From assembly GCF_020379485.1 (NCBI RefSeq), contig NC_063446.1, positions 17,309,525 to 17,373,524 of the forward strand: a DNA stretch of 64,000 bases. The letters are read 5' to 3'. How positions within the stretch are numbered: the stretch's first letter is position 1; every line of letters begins with the position of its first letter. This DNA comes from Brassica napus. Its lineage: Eukaryota; Streptophyta; Magnoliopsida; Brassicales; Brassicaceae. This document shows positions 34,926 through 44,832 of this stretch, piece by piece. Position numbers and translations under genes: made by a program. A model generated the notes under the pieces. The model was not told where the DNA came from. It made no database searches and saw nothing but the letters and a program-made list of their open reading frames with translations.

Positions 34926-36578
34926 TTGTGTTGTTCTGTGCAGGCTACAAAGTTTGCGAATAAATTGGTGGTTAATCAAGATGAAGAGCTTGAAGAGGTG
35001 AAGGTCGAGCTCGAAAAAACAAAGGCTGAGCTTGCTTCTATTAAGGATAAGGCTGACGGTTCCGAGGAAATAGCGGCTCTGCGCGGCAAGTATGAGGCTG
35101 AGAAGAAAGTGTCCTCAGATGCGTTGGAAGAAGTTGAAAAACTCACTGCAAAGATAGCTTTGGAAGGTGGGCAGGTGAAGAAAAGTCAAGCGGCCGACTT
35201 GGAGCGTTTTAAGAAGGAAAAGGAAGTGGCGGGTAGGAGGTATCACAGGGCAGTAATGAGACATGATGATGTGCTTGCTACTTTCAATTCTCGTATGGAA
35301 AAGGAGCGGAGGTATGTGGAAAATCAGAAGGTTGTTCGCATAGCTATGTATGGAGTGAATCAGATCATGGGAGTGCTCGATGCTGCCAAGACTTGGAAGA
35401 AAGAGGCAACAAGTATTCCTGATGGAAAGGTTAAGCATCTTGAGAATGAATTGGTCCGGAGGAAGGAGAAGGCGAACTTGGTTGTTCGTGTTGAGTTTGA
35501 ACCCAAGGAACTGGCTGATATCCCAACTGCGGGTCCGAGCTTGCTGACGGCGGGTCTGAGCTCGCCTCCTGTCGCTCCGAATTCGTTCGTTGTGGCTCCA
35601 AGCTCATCTCCTGATGTTACTTCGGGTTCACTGTTGGAGAAAGAGTATGGTCGAGATGCGGAGGGCACGAGCTTGCCATTGGTGGGGTCGAGCTCGGCTT
35701 TTGTTTCAAGTTCAGTTCCTAGCTCGTTCCTAGGTTCGAGCTTGCCGTTTGCTGTTCCGAGCTTGTCGTTATCGATGGAGCTGTGTCACAGTGAGGTGGG
35801 GTTGAGCTTGTGGTCTTTTGGTTTGAGCTCGTCTTTCGTTCCGAATTTATCTTCTGTTGTGCAGAACATGCCGTCTGTGATGGAAACGTCGGAGCTGAGT
35901 TCGCTGATTGGTATGCCGTCGGATGGGAAGGTTGCTTGTGAGCAGCTGTCTTTATTAGTTCATAAGATGGAGCTTGCCGATGGCCGCAAGTCGTGGTCGG
36001 AGATTGCCGAATCTGTTATTGTTGTTGAGTTAGGTACTCTTACTGGAAGTGAAGCAGAAGATAGGGTAAGCATGAGTTTGATCGAGGAAGGGACTGGGTT
36101 TCTTTTTAATGAGCATGGGACTAATTTAGCAGTGGAGCCTGGCGTTGAGGGGTCGAGGTTGTCTTTAGCAACGCCTCTTATTGTCCCTAGTTCGTCATCT
36201 TTGATGAAGAAGACTATGTTAGAAACTGTCAGGGAGCATGAGCAGATGCGGCTGGCGAACCTTTCTCAAACTAAAGAGTCGTCGTCGGAAACTACAAGTT
36301 CCTCTGATGATAGTTCGTGTTCGAGTTCTCATAGTGAGAAATCTGTGGATAGTGCTGATGTCGCTGGTGAATATGATGACATTTCTGAAGATGTTAAACG
36401 AGATGATGACGTTGAAAGCGTTGGTGGTGAGGATGATGGTGCTCTGGGGAGCGTCGATGATGAGTGGAATGGGAACGTTAATGTTGGCGAGGAAAGTGAT
36501 CAAGACGAGTATGCTAGTGATGGTGATCATGCTGCTGCTGGAGATGATGAGATGGGTGACCGAGATGGTGTCAAATGA
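34926..36578 (+). pseudogene. Chimeric frame: coiled-coil C-terminus fused to a second N-terminal copy
   Basis: The first part (to about 35518) is a long heptad-rich coiled coil (DEELEEVKVELEKTKAELAS, KKVSSDALEEVEKLTAKIAL), normally the C-terminal part of such proteins. At about 35518-35521 it runs without a stop into PTAGPSLLTAGLSSPP, the repeat region from the N-terminal part, then repeats that sequence in a diverged form (GRKSWSEIAESVIVVE). It ends prematurely (DRDGVK) by a small lesion near 36570. The fusion marks a breakpoint between two element copies. Confidence 0.7.
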
Positions 36579-36766
36579 ACGTAGTGATTTCAGTGGTGAG
36601 TGTGATGACTTTAGTGATGAGCAGGATAGTTTTAGTGGTGAGCAAAGCGGTGTTAGTGGTAGACTAGGAGTCATTGTTGTAGATGATGGGAGGGATGATA
36701 CCGATGGAGGCAGTGATCGTCGAGCCGATGTTACCGATAATTTGAAAAAAAATAAAACAAGAAAGC

Positions 36767-37492
36767 GTGGCTGCCTCTCTTGCTAGATCGCTTGATGCCT
36801 TTGGTAATCTTTGTGGTTATGGGAAGAAGATGAAAAAGAGGGTCCGGAAGGCGCGGGAAAGGCCTAGGAGTTTCGTAGGTCCTCTTGTTAATCATCCGGA
36901 TGCATCGGAGTCATTTCCTTCTATTGTTGATGAGGATACGATTAAGTGGTTCTCAGCCAACTGTTGCCGTAATGGTGTCATAGACGCGCGTATTCCTGGC
37001 GAGGATGAACGTCCGTGGATGGTTCCGGATGGGTGGCTTTGTGTTTACGACTTCTGGTTCACCGAGTACCATTTGTGGTTCCCCCTCCCGAGGTTGCTGC
37101 TGGCGTACTGTGATGAACATCTTTTTGCACTCACTCAGCTTGCTCCTGCTGCTATTCGAAACATAGTTGCAGCTTTGTTCACAGCTGCGGATATTGGTGT
37201 TCACATGAGCCTATGCTTGTTTGAACGTATTGCGCATATTATTCGGTGTGATAAGACGGATGGAGCTTTTTATGTGTCTATGAAGGCCGGTGTTGTTGGG
37301 GAGAGGAAGAGAAAAACGTTATGTTGGATTAAGAAGTTTTTTTATGTTCGAATTGCGCATTCGTCGGTCCCTGATGTTTATGATATGAGTGTCCCTTTTA
37401 GGAGTAGTTGGAATCCTTACAATGGTAGTTTAACTCTTATTGATGTGTTCTTGTTTGACATTCTTATTGATTGTTGTCTTGTTTTGCAGGTC
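36767..37492 (+). pseudogene. Third (direct) copy of the acidic/basic region and Transposase_28-like domain, ending at the inversion junction
   Basis: Reads KKMKKRVRKARERPRSFVGP, then SFPSIVDEDTIKWFSANCC without the frameshift of the two arms, then PRLLLAYCDEHLFALTQLAP and TAADIGVHMSLCLFERIAHI. At 37492-37495 the sequence turns abruptly into the inverted arm, so downstream codons are antisense to the arm's ORF. Confidence 0.7.
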
Positions 37493-37582
37493 GTCCACGG
37501 GCGATCATCCTCGCCAGGAATACGCGCTTCAATGACACCATTACGGCAACAGTTGGCTGAGATCCACTTAATCGCATCCTCA

Positions 37583-39337
37583 TCAACAAATAGAAGGAAA
37601 CGACTCCAATGGATCCCGATGATTAACAAGAGGACATACGAAACTCCTAGGCCTTTCCCTCGCCTTCCTGGCCCTCTTTTTCTTCTTCCCATAGCCACAA
37701 GGATTACCGAGGGCATCAAGCGATCCAGCAAAGGAGGCAGCCACACTTTCTTGTTTTATTTTTCTTAAAATATCGGTAACATCGGCTCGACGATCACTGC
37801 CTCCATCGGTATCATCCCTCCCATCATCTACAACAATGGCTCCTAGACTACCACTAACACCGCTTTGCTCACCACTAAACCTATCCTGCTCATCACTAAA
37901 GTCATCACACTCACCACTAAAATCACTACGTCCATCTACACCATCTCGGTCACCCATCTCGTCATCTCCAACAGCACCATGATCACCGTCACTAGCATAC
38001 TCGTCTTGATCACTTTCCTCGCCAAAATTAACGTCACAGGTCCCATTCCACTCATCATAGGCGCTCTCCAGAGCACCATCATCCTCAACATCAACGTTTT
38101 CGATGTCATCATCTCGTTTATCATCTTCAGAAATATTATCATATTCACCAGCAACATCAGCACTATCCACAGACTTCTCACTATGAGAACTCGAGTACGA
38201 ACTATCATCAGAGGAACTTGTAGTTTCCGACGACGACTCTTTAGTTTGAGAAGAGTTCGCCAGCCGCATCTGCTCATACTTCCGGACAGTTTCTAACATA
38301 GTCTTCTTCACCAAAGAAGACGAACTAGGGACAATAAGAGGCGTTGTCAAAGACAACCTCGACCCCTCAACGCCAGGCTCCACCGCTAAATTAGTCCCAT
38401 GTTCATCAAAAAGAAACCCAGTCCCTTCCTCGATCAAACTCGCGATTACCCTGTCTTCTGCTTCACTTCTAGTAAGAGTACCTAACTCAACAGCAATGAC
38501 ATAATCGGCAATCTCCGACCACGACTTGCGGCCATCGGCAAGCTCCATCTTATGAACTAACAAAGACAGCTGCTCACGAGCAACCTTCCCATCCGACGGC
38601 ATACCAATCAGCGAACTCAGCTCCAACGTTTCCATCACCGACAACATATTTAGCACAACAGAAGATAAATTCGGAACGAAAGACGAGCTCGAACCAAAAG
38701 ACGACGAGCTCAACCCCACCTCACCGTGACACAGCTCCATCGATAACGGCAAGCTCGGAACAGCAAACGACAAGCTCGAACCTAGGAACGAACTAGGAAC
38801 TGATGAACTTGAAACAAAAGCCGAGCTCGACCCCACCAATGGCAAGCTCGTGCCCTCTGCATCTCGACCACACTCTTTCACCAACAACAAACCTGAAGTA
38901 ACAACAGGAGATGAGTTTGGAGTCACCATGAACAAGCTTGGGACGTCAGGAGGCGAGCTCAGACCCGCCGTTGGCAAGCTCGGGACGTCAGGAGGCGAGC
39001 TTAGAGCCACCGTCGGCAAGCTCGGACCCGCCGTTGGCAAGCTCGGGACGTCGAGAGGCGAGCTCAGACCCGCCGTTGGCAAGCTCGGGACGTCAGTAGG
39101 CGAGCTCAGAACCACCGTTGGCAAGCTCAGACCCGCCGTTGGCAAGCTCGGGACGTCGAGAGGCGAGCTCAGATCCGCCGTTGGCAAGCTCGGGACGTCG
39201 AGAGGCGAGCTCAGATTCGCCATCGACGAGCTCGGGACATCAAGAGGCAAGCTTGGAGCCGCCATCAACGGGTTCAGAGCAACAGGAGACGAGCTCGAAA
39301 CCACCGTCGACGAGCTCGGAGCCGCCATTAACAACAC
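37583..39337 (-). pseudogene. Right-arm (inverted) copy of the antisense ORF, 584 codons
   Basis: Same length as the left-arm ORF, with about 10 amino-acid differences in 584 by eye (for example S/Y in IAD-VIAVE, A/G in GDH-AVG, V/A in KKKKR-RKA). It ends at the same frameshift (SFPSIC), showing that both arms descend from one damaged template. Confidence 0.75.
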
Positions 39338-39993
39338 GGAACATCAGGCGGCAAGCTCGGCGCCACCATGGACGAACTCTTCTTATACCTTCTACGGGTG
39401 ACGAGCTCAACCCCTTTCCAAAACGAGTTCAGTCTCTCCTCCCACACCTCAGAACACGAGCTCAACCCTTTTTCAAAACAAACTCAGCCTCTCTTCTCCC
39501 ACATCAAAGACCTCCTCACGGCAAACAAAACCAGATTTGCTTTCTTTTTTTTTCTTTTTTTTAAAAAGGGAGGAGAAGAGTAATAAGACGAGCTCAACCC
39601 CTTTTCTAAATGAACTCAGCCTCTCTTCAGATCACAGACCTTCTCACGACAAACAACCAGATTTGTTTTCTTTTTTTTTTAAAAAAAAAAAGGGAAGAAG
39701 AGAGAGGAGAAGCAATGTCGGCAAGGAGGAACCAAGAAAGAAAATAATAATAAATAAAGAAGGCAAATGATCGCACAAAAGTAATAAAAGGAGCAAAAAA
39801 AATCACCTTGCTTCCAAATGGGGTACAAGAACTTAAAAAAAAAACTCAACCATCACTTACATAGGAATGAAAAAATATGTTGCCCTATTTCCTGACAATT
39901 CCCGAGCCCGACCTGACTTTCTCAGACAGAAGATTCTAGAAGAATTCACCAAGATTCAACACTTGGCGAATTGTGGGGGGGGGGGGAGACAAT

Positions 39994-40353
39994 TGTTGGA
40001 GATGGGCTTAGCACATGTCCATTAAGAACTAAGCCCAAAACGTACGTCACTATAAATAGAAGACGTCAGACTCATTGAAAGGACGTTCAGAAAAGTACAG
40101 AAAGTACAGAAAAGAAGAACATCGCCTCTTCATCACAGACAAAGTCTCGGACGACCTCGACCACTAGGCGAGCTCGGCCCAGACGACCTCAGACCATAAA
40201 ATAGAAAGATACTTGTGTAGACAAACTGTTTAGACGAACTTCTTTAGTTCTTGTAATTGACCGAGCTTGTTTATTCTTGACTATTAATACGAAATCTCCA
40301 CCCCTTTATATCATTTATAAATATTACATCACCGACCAGATATGGAAACAACA
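39994..40353 (+). repeat. LTR, forward orientation (right)
   Basis: Begins TGTTGGAGATGGGC and ends GGAAACAACA (TG...CA). A G-rich polypurine tract (TGTGGGGGGGGGGGGGAGACA, ending a few bp before 39994) precedes it, as expected for a 3' LTR. A plant TATA box (CACTATAAATAG, about 40049-40060) points outwards to the right. Confidence 0.85.
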
Positions 40354-40540
40354 GTACAGAGAAGCCTGCGACATAAAGACAAAGAGATGACGGACCATAG
40401 GGTAGGAGCCGCGGACCCTGAAGTCCTCAACGGTCCATATACATGCTATGCCTATTATTACGTAGTAGTTGTAGTTACTACGTACTCACTTTCTCTAGCT
40501 TTATATTTGGTACTCTCTTTTTTTGTTATCAAAATTTTCG
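40354..40540. repeat. Right half of the duplicated target segment, starting with target duplication GTACA
   Basis: Starts with GTACA (40354-40358), then GAGAAGCCTGC and CGGACCATAGGGTAGG, paralogous to 41971-42075. Followed by AT-rich DNA up to the SINE. Confidence 0.7.
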
Positions 40541-40551
40541 TACTCTTCTTT

Positions 40552-40754
40552 TTTTTTTTTGAACTAAAGAAGGGTTAAAACCGGGTCTATTAAAGACACT
40601 GATCTAACCTCCGGGTGGAGGTACAGTCCACTGATAGACCCTCTCCTGAGCATTCAAAGCAATAGTCCATATCCGTATGACCAACGGGGTTCGAACCAGG
40701 GTTCGCCGTATTGGATTTATTCCCTCAAGCGCCACTGGACTACCACCACTGGTT
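40552..40754 (-). mobile_element. tRNA-derived SINE with 17-bp target duplication
   Basis: On the minus strand it starts AACCAGTGGTGGTAGTCCAG, has an A-box-like TGGTAGTCCAGTGG and a B box GGTTCGAACCC, runs about 190 bp and ends in a poly(A) tail (the T run at 40552-40560 on the plus strand). Identical 17-bp duplications ttttcgtactcttcttt lie at 40535-40551 and 40755-40771. No ORF. Confidence 0.8.
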
Positions 40755-40771
40755 TTTTCGTACTCTTCTTT

Positions 40772-41849
40772 AAAAGCTAGTTCTTACTTCTTGATTAGTG
40801 TCTAGTTATCTTTTAAAAAAATGAGGTTGATTTGTATTAAAATAAATGACACAAAATATTTTACTTCAAACACGAGGTTTAAAAAAAAAAAAGAGCAATC
40901 TAGCCCATTCTCTCGATATAATTATTACGACCAGCGGCCTAATTTAGAACTTTATATAGAAATAAATCTCTCCTCTGTAGTTTCTCTTCCTTTGCCCTTC
41001 CTCTTTGCGGTTCTAGCTTCAAGTTTTGGCTCCAGCCATTTCGAGTGCGGTGTTTGGGCTTTTTCAGCAGGTTCGTTTCGTCGGCTCCCCCTCGGTCTCC
41101 AGCAACAAGTAGCGGTGAACGCAAAAAGACCGGATGGGGTTTCCCTATTCGAACCAGGGCCACGTTATGACTTAGCTACTCTATAGATGTCATGGGAATC
41201 GAGGCCATGAGGTGAACACCACGTTTTTGTGATCAACATTAATGGAGAGAACGAGAACTGATTTTCTAAGGATTATAGAAAACGGTGTAGCAGAACGCGT
41301 CGGTGCGGTGGTTGAACGAAGCTAGATTGGTTATATTAGAATTAGATTGTTTTGTCCCATTTAAAGTTGTATTCGACATTTGAATTTCCAGTTTCGAGTA
41401 GATCAATGAGAGTAAATATTAAAAGTTAAAGTCCTGTCAATGATTATCTCACGTGAACTATGTTTTATGTTACTATACTAAGGCTCAATATGCTGACAAA
41501 ACAAATTTGAATGCAGCATTTGGAATCTCAAATTCCCAACAAAAATCAAACAATTTATATCACAGGTTGCATTTGGTTAATTTGTTATTTGAGATATCAA
41601 GGTGAGCTCTATTATTCCACCACTTACCACATTACGCGGGAACAAACGAAAAACAGTTAATAATGTGGCCACTGCTTCACAAACCTTGGTATTATCACTA
41701 ATATCACCGGGTATGATAAGTTTATGAATAGTTCGGTTTACTCAAACTCAAGCTTAACATTTTGGAGTTTATTTGGAAGGAATAATAAAAACGAGTGCAG
41801 TACATCGGACAATCATATGTATTTGGAAGGTGAATAATAAAAACGAGTG
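40772..41849. other. Intergenic, no supported gene
   Basis: A moderately GC-rich patch (40950-41200) contains a tRNA-B-box-like GGTTCGAAT on the minus strand near 41155 but no clear tail or duplication. A short tandem duplication (AATAATAAAAACGAGTGCAG, about 41780 and 41832) follows. Confidence 0.4.
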
Positions 41850-42101
41850 CAGTATCGTGATATGTTCAGAGGGAAATAAAAGAAACATAGAACCTGAAAT
41901 TTGTTGAATTTTGCATGTTGTGCGCTGGGCAGCACTAACGGAAAAAATGTGAGAGGAAATAATGCACGTGGCACAGGGAAGCCTGCTACATAAAAACAAA
42001 GAGCGGACCATAGGGTAGGCGCCCATGACCCTGAGCGGTCGATAACCATGCTATACCTATTAGACTTATGACTACCCTACGAGGTTACGACCTAAGAAGT
42101 A
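41850..42101. repeat. Paralogous empty site of the large LTR insertion
   Basis: Uninterrupted copy of the segment split by the inverted-LTR element: AATGCACGTGGCACA continues directly into GGGAAGCCTGC, whereas the other copy has 13.1 kb between the matching bases. Later parts of the same duplication appear to continue at 42339-42406 and 43420-43470, interrupted by two other transposons. Confidence 0.75.
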
Positions 42102-42338
42102 CTCCCTCTGTTTCATTATAAGTGTCGTTTTAGGTTTCGACACACGAATTAAGGAAACAATTAATTTTGTACATTTCCTATAAAAAAACACTATTACCTA
42201 TACACCTAACAATATTTCAACCAATAGAAAAATAAATTTTGCATAAAATTAATAAATTTTGCATTGAAAATCGAAAACGACACTTATTTTGTAACAAAAA
42301 AAATCTCTAAAACGATACTTAATATGAAACAGAGGCAG
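42102..42338. mobile_element. Stowaway-like MITE
   Basis: Ends CTCCCTCTGTTTCA and (inverted) CTGCCTCTGTTTCA, flanked by TA on both sides (42100-42101 and 42339-42340). 237 bp, AT-rich, non-coding. This matches the Stowaway/Tc1-mariner MITE consensus. Confidence 0.85.
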
Positions 42339-42406
42339 TAAGAAGTAAGAACTAACATTTAAAGAACAGTACTTATGACTCCATTTCGTAAGTACTCTTT
42401 TTAAAA

Positions 42407-43419
42407 GAGATAATTGGCGTTCTTATACCCAGAGACAACCATAATTTGCAATCTACCATGATGGTGACCAAAATAATTTCGTTTACAATTTTACCCCTCT
42501 AGCCTATAACTCGATTCATATGCACTGTCTGGTAAGTGTCAGTCTAGGGGTCAGAAAATCATGTCTTTATCCAGCAAATAAACCAATTGATTTAACTCTT
42601 CTATTTTTTCTGAAAAAACGTAAACATTAGGCAAATAAATCATGTTAGTAATTCCAAAATATGTTTGTTTATTAGTCTCGATTTTAGTATATATTTTTTT
42701 TTTCATACATGGTTTGTTACTTAATAAATTGGTACAGACATGATTTGCGAGTTGATATATTTTTTGATAAATTGTTTGTTATCGGATAAATTATTTTGTT
42801 ACATGGTACATAGACTTGTTGTTATCTGATAAAATATTTGTTACCTGATATATGTTATGTTACCTGCTACATAGACTTCTTGTTATCTGATAAAATATTT
42901 GTTATTTGGTATATGTTTTGTTACCTGATATATAATTTGGTATAAAAAAATTGATAGATTGTTTATTACTTGGTACATGTTATGGTAGTTGATATATAAT
43001 TTGTTATCTAATACATGTTATGTTAGATTATATATAACAATATATCTTAGCGGTAACAAATTACATTAGTTGAAACATTTACGTGTTGTCGTTGTTGTTA
43101 AACAGTTTGGAAGATCCCTCAAATATATTCTTTTTTTCATATGCTCGTAATTTTTCTAAATTGAGATTAATAAAGTGAATGTGAAATATAAGAGGAATGT
43201 GAATGTGAAAGTATAGGAAGAAATTGAATATAAGAAGAAAGAGAATGTAAGAATATGTAAGAGGAAAGAGAGTGTAAGAATGTGTAAGAAGAAAGAGAGT
43301 GTGAAGAAGAGTATTTTTGGAAATCCAAGGTAAGAAATGTAGAGCAATTTACATATATGTCAAATCATGTATAAATTGCTAATTTTGACACCATTTATGT
43401 ATATTGAGCTAATTCTCTC
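42407..43419. mobile_element. MULE-like element with a repeated TTGTTACCTGATA motif
   Basis: A perfect 10-bp duplication CTTTTTAAAA flanks it (42397-42406 and 43420-43429). The ends are short imperfect inverted repeats (GAGATAATTGGC against GAGAGAATTAGC). The interior from about 42690 to 43060 holds many degenerate copies of TTGTTA(C/T)CTGATA / GGTACAT, and a GA-rich stretch lies at 43190-43320. No transposase. Confidence 0.65.
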
Positions 43420-43599
43420 CTTTTTAAAATGTTAGTTCTTACTTCTTACTACAGATTTTGTCTATATCTTTGTATCTATTCTTGATTTTTGTCTACTGAT
43501 CTCTAACGAAAGTGAGATTGATTTTTTTTTTTTTTTCCAATTACCCATTCTACTAGATCAAGTTCTTATCGGACAAAAAGTTATTCCAAGAAACACTTT

Positions 43600-43768
43600 C
43601 ATCTTTTTTTTTTTTTCTAAAGCAGAAACACTTTCCTCTAACTATGTCTAACCTACATGGAAATGATACACTGTTAATCTTTGCTGTTTTTTTTGCTAAT
43701 GAATCCGTACAGACATTTCTGCTCCTGGAGATATGAAACAAATTCACACTACAAAACTCCTCCTGCAA
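43600..43768 (-). pseudogene. Fragment of a non-LTR retroelement RNase H-like domain
   Basis: Minus-strand codons read FHISRSRNVCTDSLAKKTAK, matching the '..IPRS.N..AD.LAK..' end of plant LINE/RNase H-like domains. Only about 50 codons remain before low-complexity sequence. Confidence 0.45.
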
Positions 43769-43834
43769 AATTTAAAACACATAAATCTCTTAAGCGAAGG
43801 CCGGCCAGTCCACCGAGTTTGTAGTCATATATTA

Positions 43835-44209
43835 TTAATATATCCCACATCGGTGGTGATATTCCTTGGGTATTATATATGTGATGTGGCAATCCTCCAC
43901 TCTTGATCTAGCTTTTGGGTGTGAGTTAGGTTAATCACTAATATGGTATCAGAGCCCATGGTGAAAGTCCAACATAAACAGTGTTTCCTATCTATGGAGT
44001 ATGTACAAGTGGCCCATATTGTTGTGGTATGTCCGAGATGTAGGGCTTGGGTTGTTTCCCATTGGACCGTTTTCCACCCACATCTCGAGATAAGCTATTA
44101 ATATATCCCACATCGGTGGTGATATAGTTCCTTGGGCATTATATATGTGATGTGGAAATCCTCTACTCTTGAGTTACTTTTTGGGTGTGAGTTAAGCACA
44201 TCACTAATA
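43835..44209 (+). mobile_element. TRIM (miniature LTR retrotransposon)
   Basis: Two direct repeats (43835-43943 and 44096-44209) share TATTAATATATCCCACATCG, TTATATATGTGATGTGG and a CACTAATA end. Between them is a methionine-tRNA primer-binding site (TGGTATCAGAGCCC, 43944-43957) and a 138-bp interior. Total 375 bp, non-coding: the hallmark of TRIM elements. Confidence 0.85.
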
Positions 44210-44750
44210 TCATATCCACTAATTTGAGCAGTCGGTCTCAAATCGGACGAGTTAACATTGCATATCTCTCAAACACGATGTTAAGAGCAATCTTTCCATA
44301 GGACTCCACCCAAATATGAGAGGCTTTTGTTACAACCACATAATCCAAATGATTTAGCACTGATTTGATCCCTACGACTCAAACTGAAGCCACTAAATGT
44401 GCTGAATTTTGGCGGAAGATTATCTCATAGATTTTCTATGAGATTTTTCCGCAGAAACTTTCCGAATTTCTTTTTACAGAAAATTGTTTCGTAAAATTTG
44501 TCAATTCTTGCAAAAACTTTCCGAAAGAACGTTTTCCGATTTCTCCATGTTTGGATAGAAATCCTTTTGTTTCTTGTCTGAGATGAAATATACGAAGTTT
44601 GTTCTCGTATCATTATGCAAATAGGTTTTGCTTATGCCATATTGTTTCTTCGGAGGTTATAGTTGATTTTGACTGACTTTGACCCCAACAAGTTTTAGCA
44701 CCTGCCTTAGTGAGCTAAGCAGAGGTGATAATGGTATGTGTTTGCAGTTC

Positions 44751-44832
44751 TATACGAAGCTCTCTAATTCTGTGGAGAATGTAGTCTGGACGAACAACGA
44801 AGTGAAGAAAGAAGCTGGAATGGATGTATAAT
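44751..44832 (+). pseudogene. Orphan 3'-exon-like fragment
   Basis: After an acceptor-like GTTTGCAG the codons read FYTKLSNSVENVVWTNNEVK, then KEAGMDV and a stop. No upstream exon is recognisable and I cannot name the gene. Confidence 0.3.

Larger units (their letters stand above)
27261..40353. mobile_element. LTR-type insertion with inverted LTRs (palindromic retroelement derivative, 13.1 kb)
   Basis: The left LTR (27261-27671) is reverse-complemented relative to the right LTR (39994-40353). The outer termini read TGTTGTTTCCATATCTGGTC on both sides when viewed from outside, and a shared 5-bp duplication GTACA flanks the whole. Inside: inverted arms (31486-33622 against 37492-39628, with mirrored coordinates summing to 71114 across the ORF and no net indel), a third partial copy in direct orientation (about 35521-37491), and a spacer holding the rest of an ORF (33623-35520). 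The left arm is interrupted by a later MULE-like insertion (27942-31476). No gag-pol, primer-binding site or normal 5' LTR is present. The content (antisense ORF with a Transposase_28-like domain next to a G-rich tract and an LTR) suggests the 3' end of a Tat-lineage Ty3/gypsy element. Confidence 0.85.

Noticed and set aside
27261..40353. Reading the inverted LTRs as two independent solo LTRs of different insertions
   Set aside because: Both outer edges carry the same GTACA duplication, and the paralogous empty site has no sequence between them, which favours one insertion.
41090..41200. Possible second SINE or tRNA-like sequence (GGTTCGAAT on the minus strand)
   Set aside because: The A-box/B-box spacing is doubtful, and no poly(A) tail or target duplication could be found.
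43190..43320. Coding potential of the GA-rich repeat (reverse ORF rich in Ser/Phe/Leu)
   Set aside because: Low-complexity purine-rich satellite-like DNA inside the MULE-like element; the ORF is a composition artefact.
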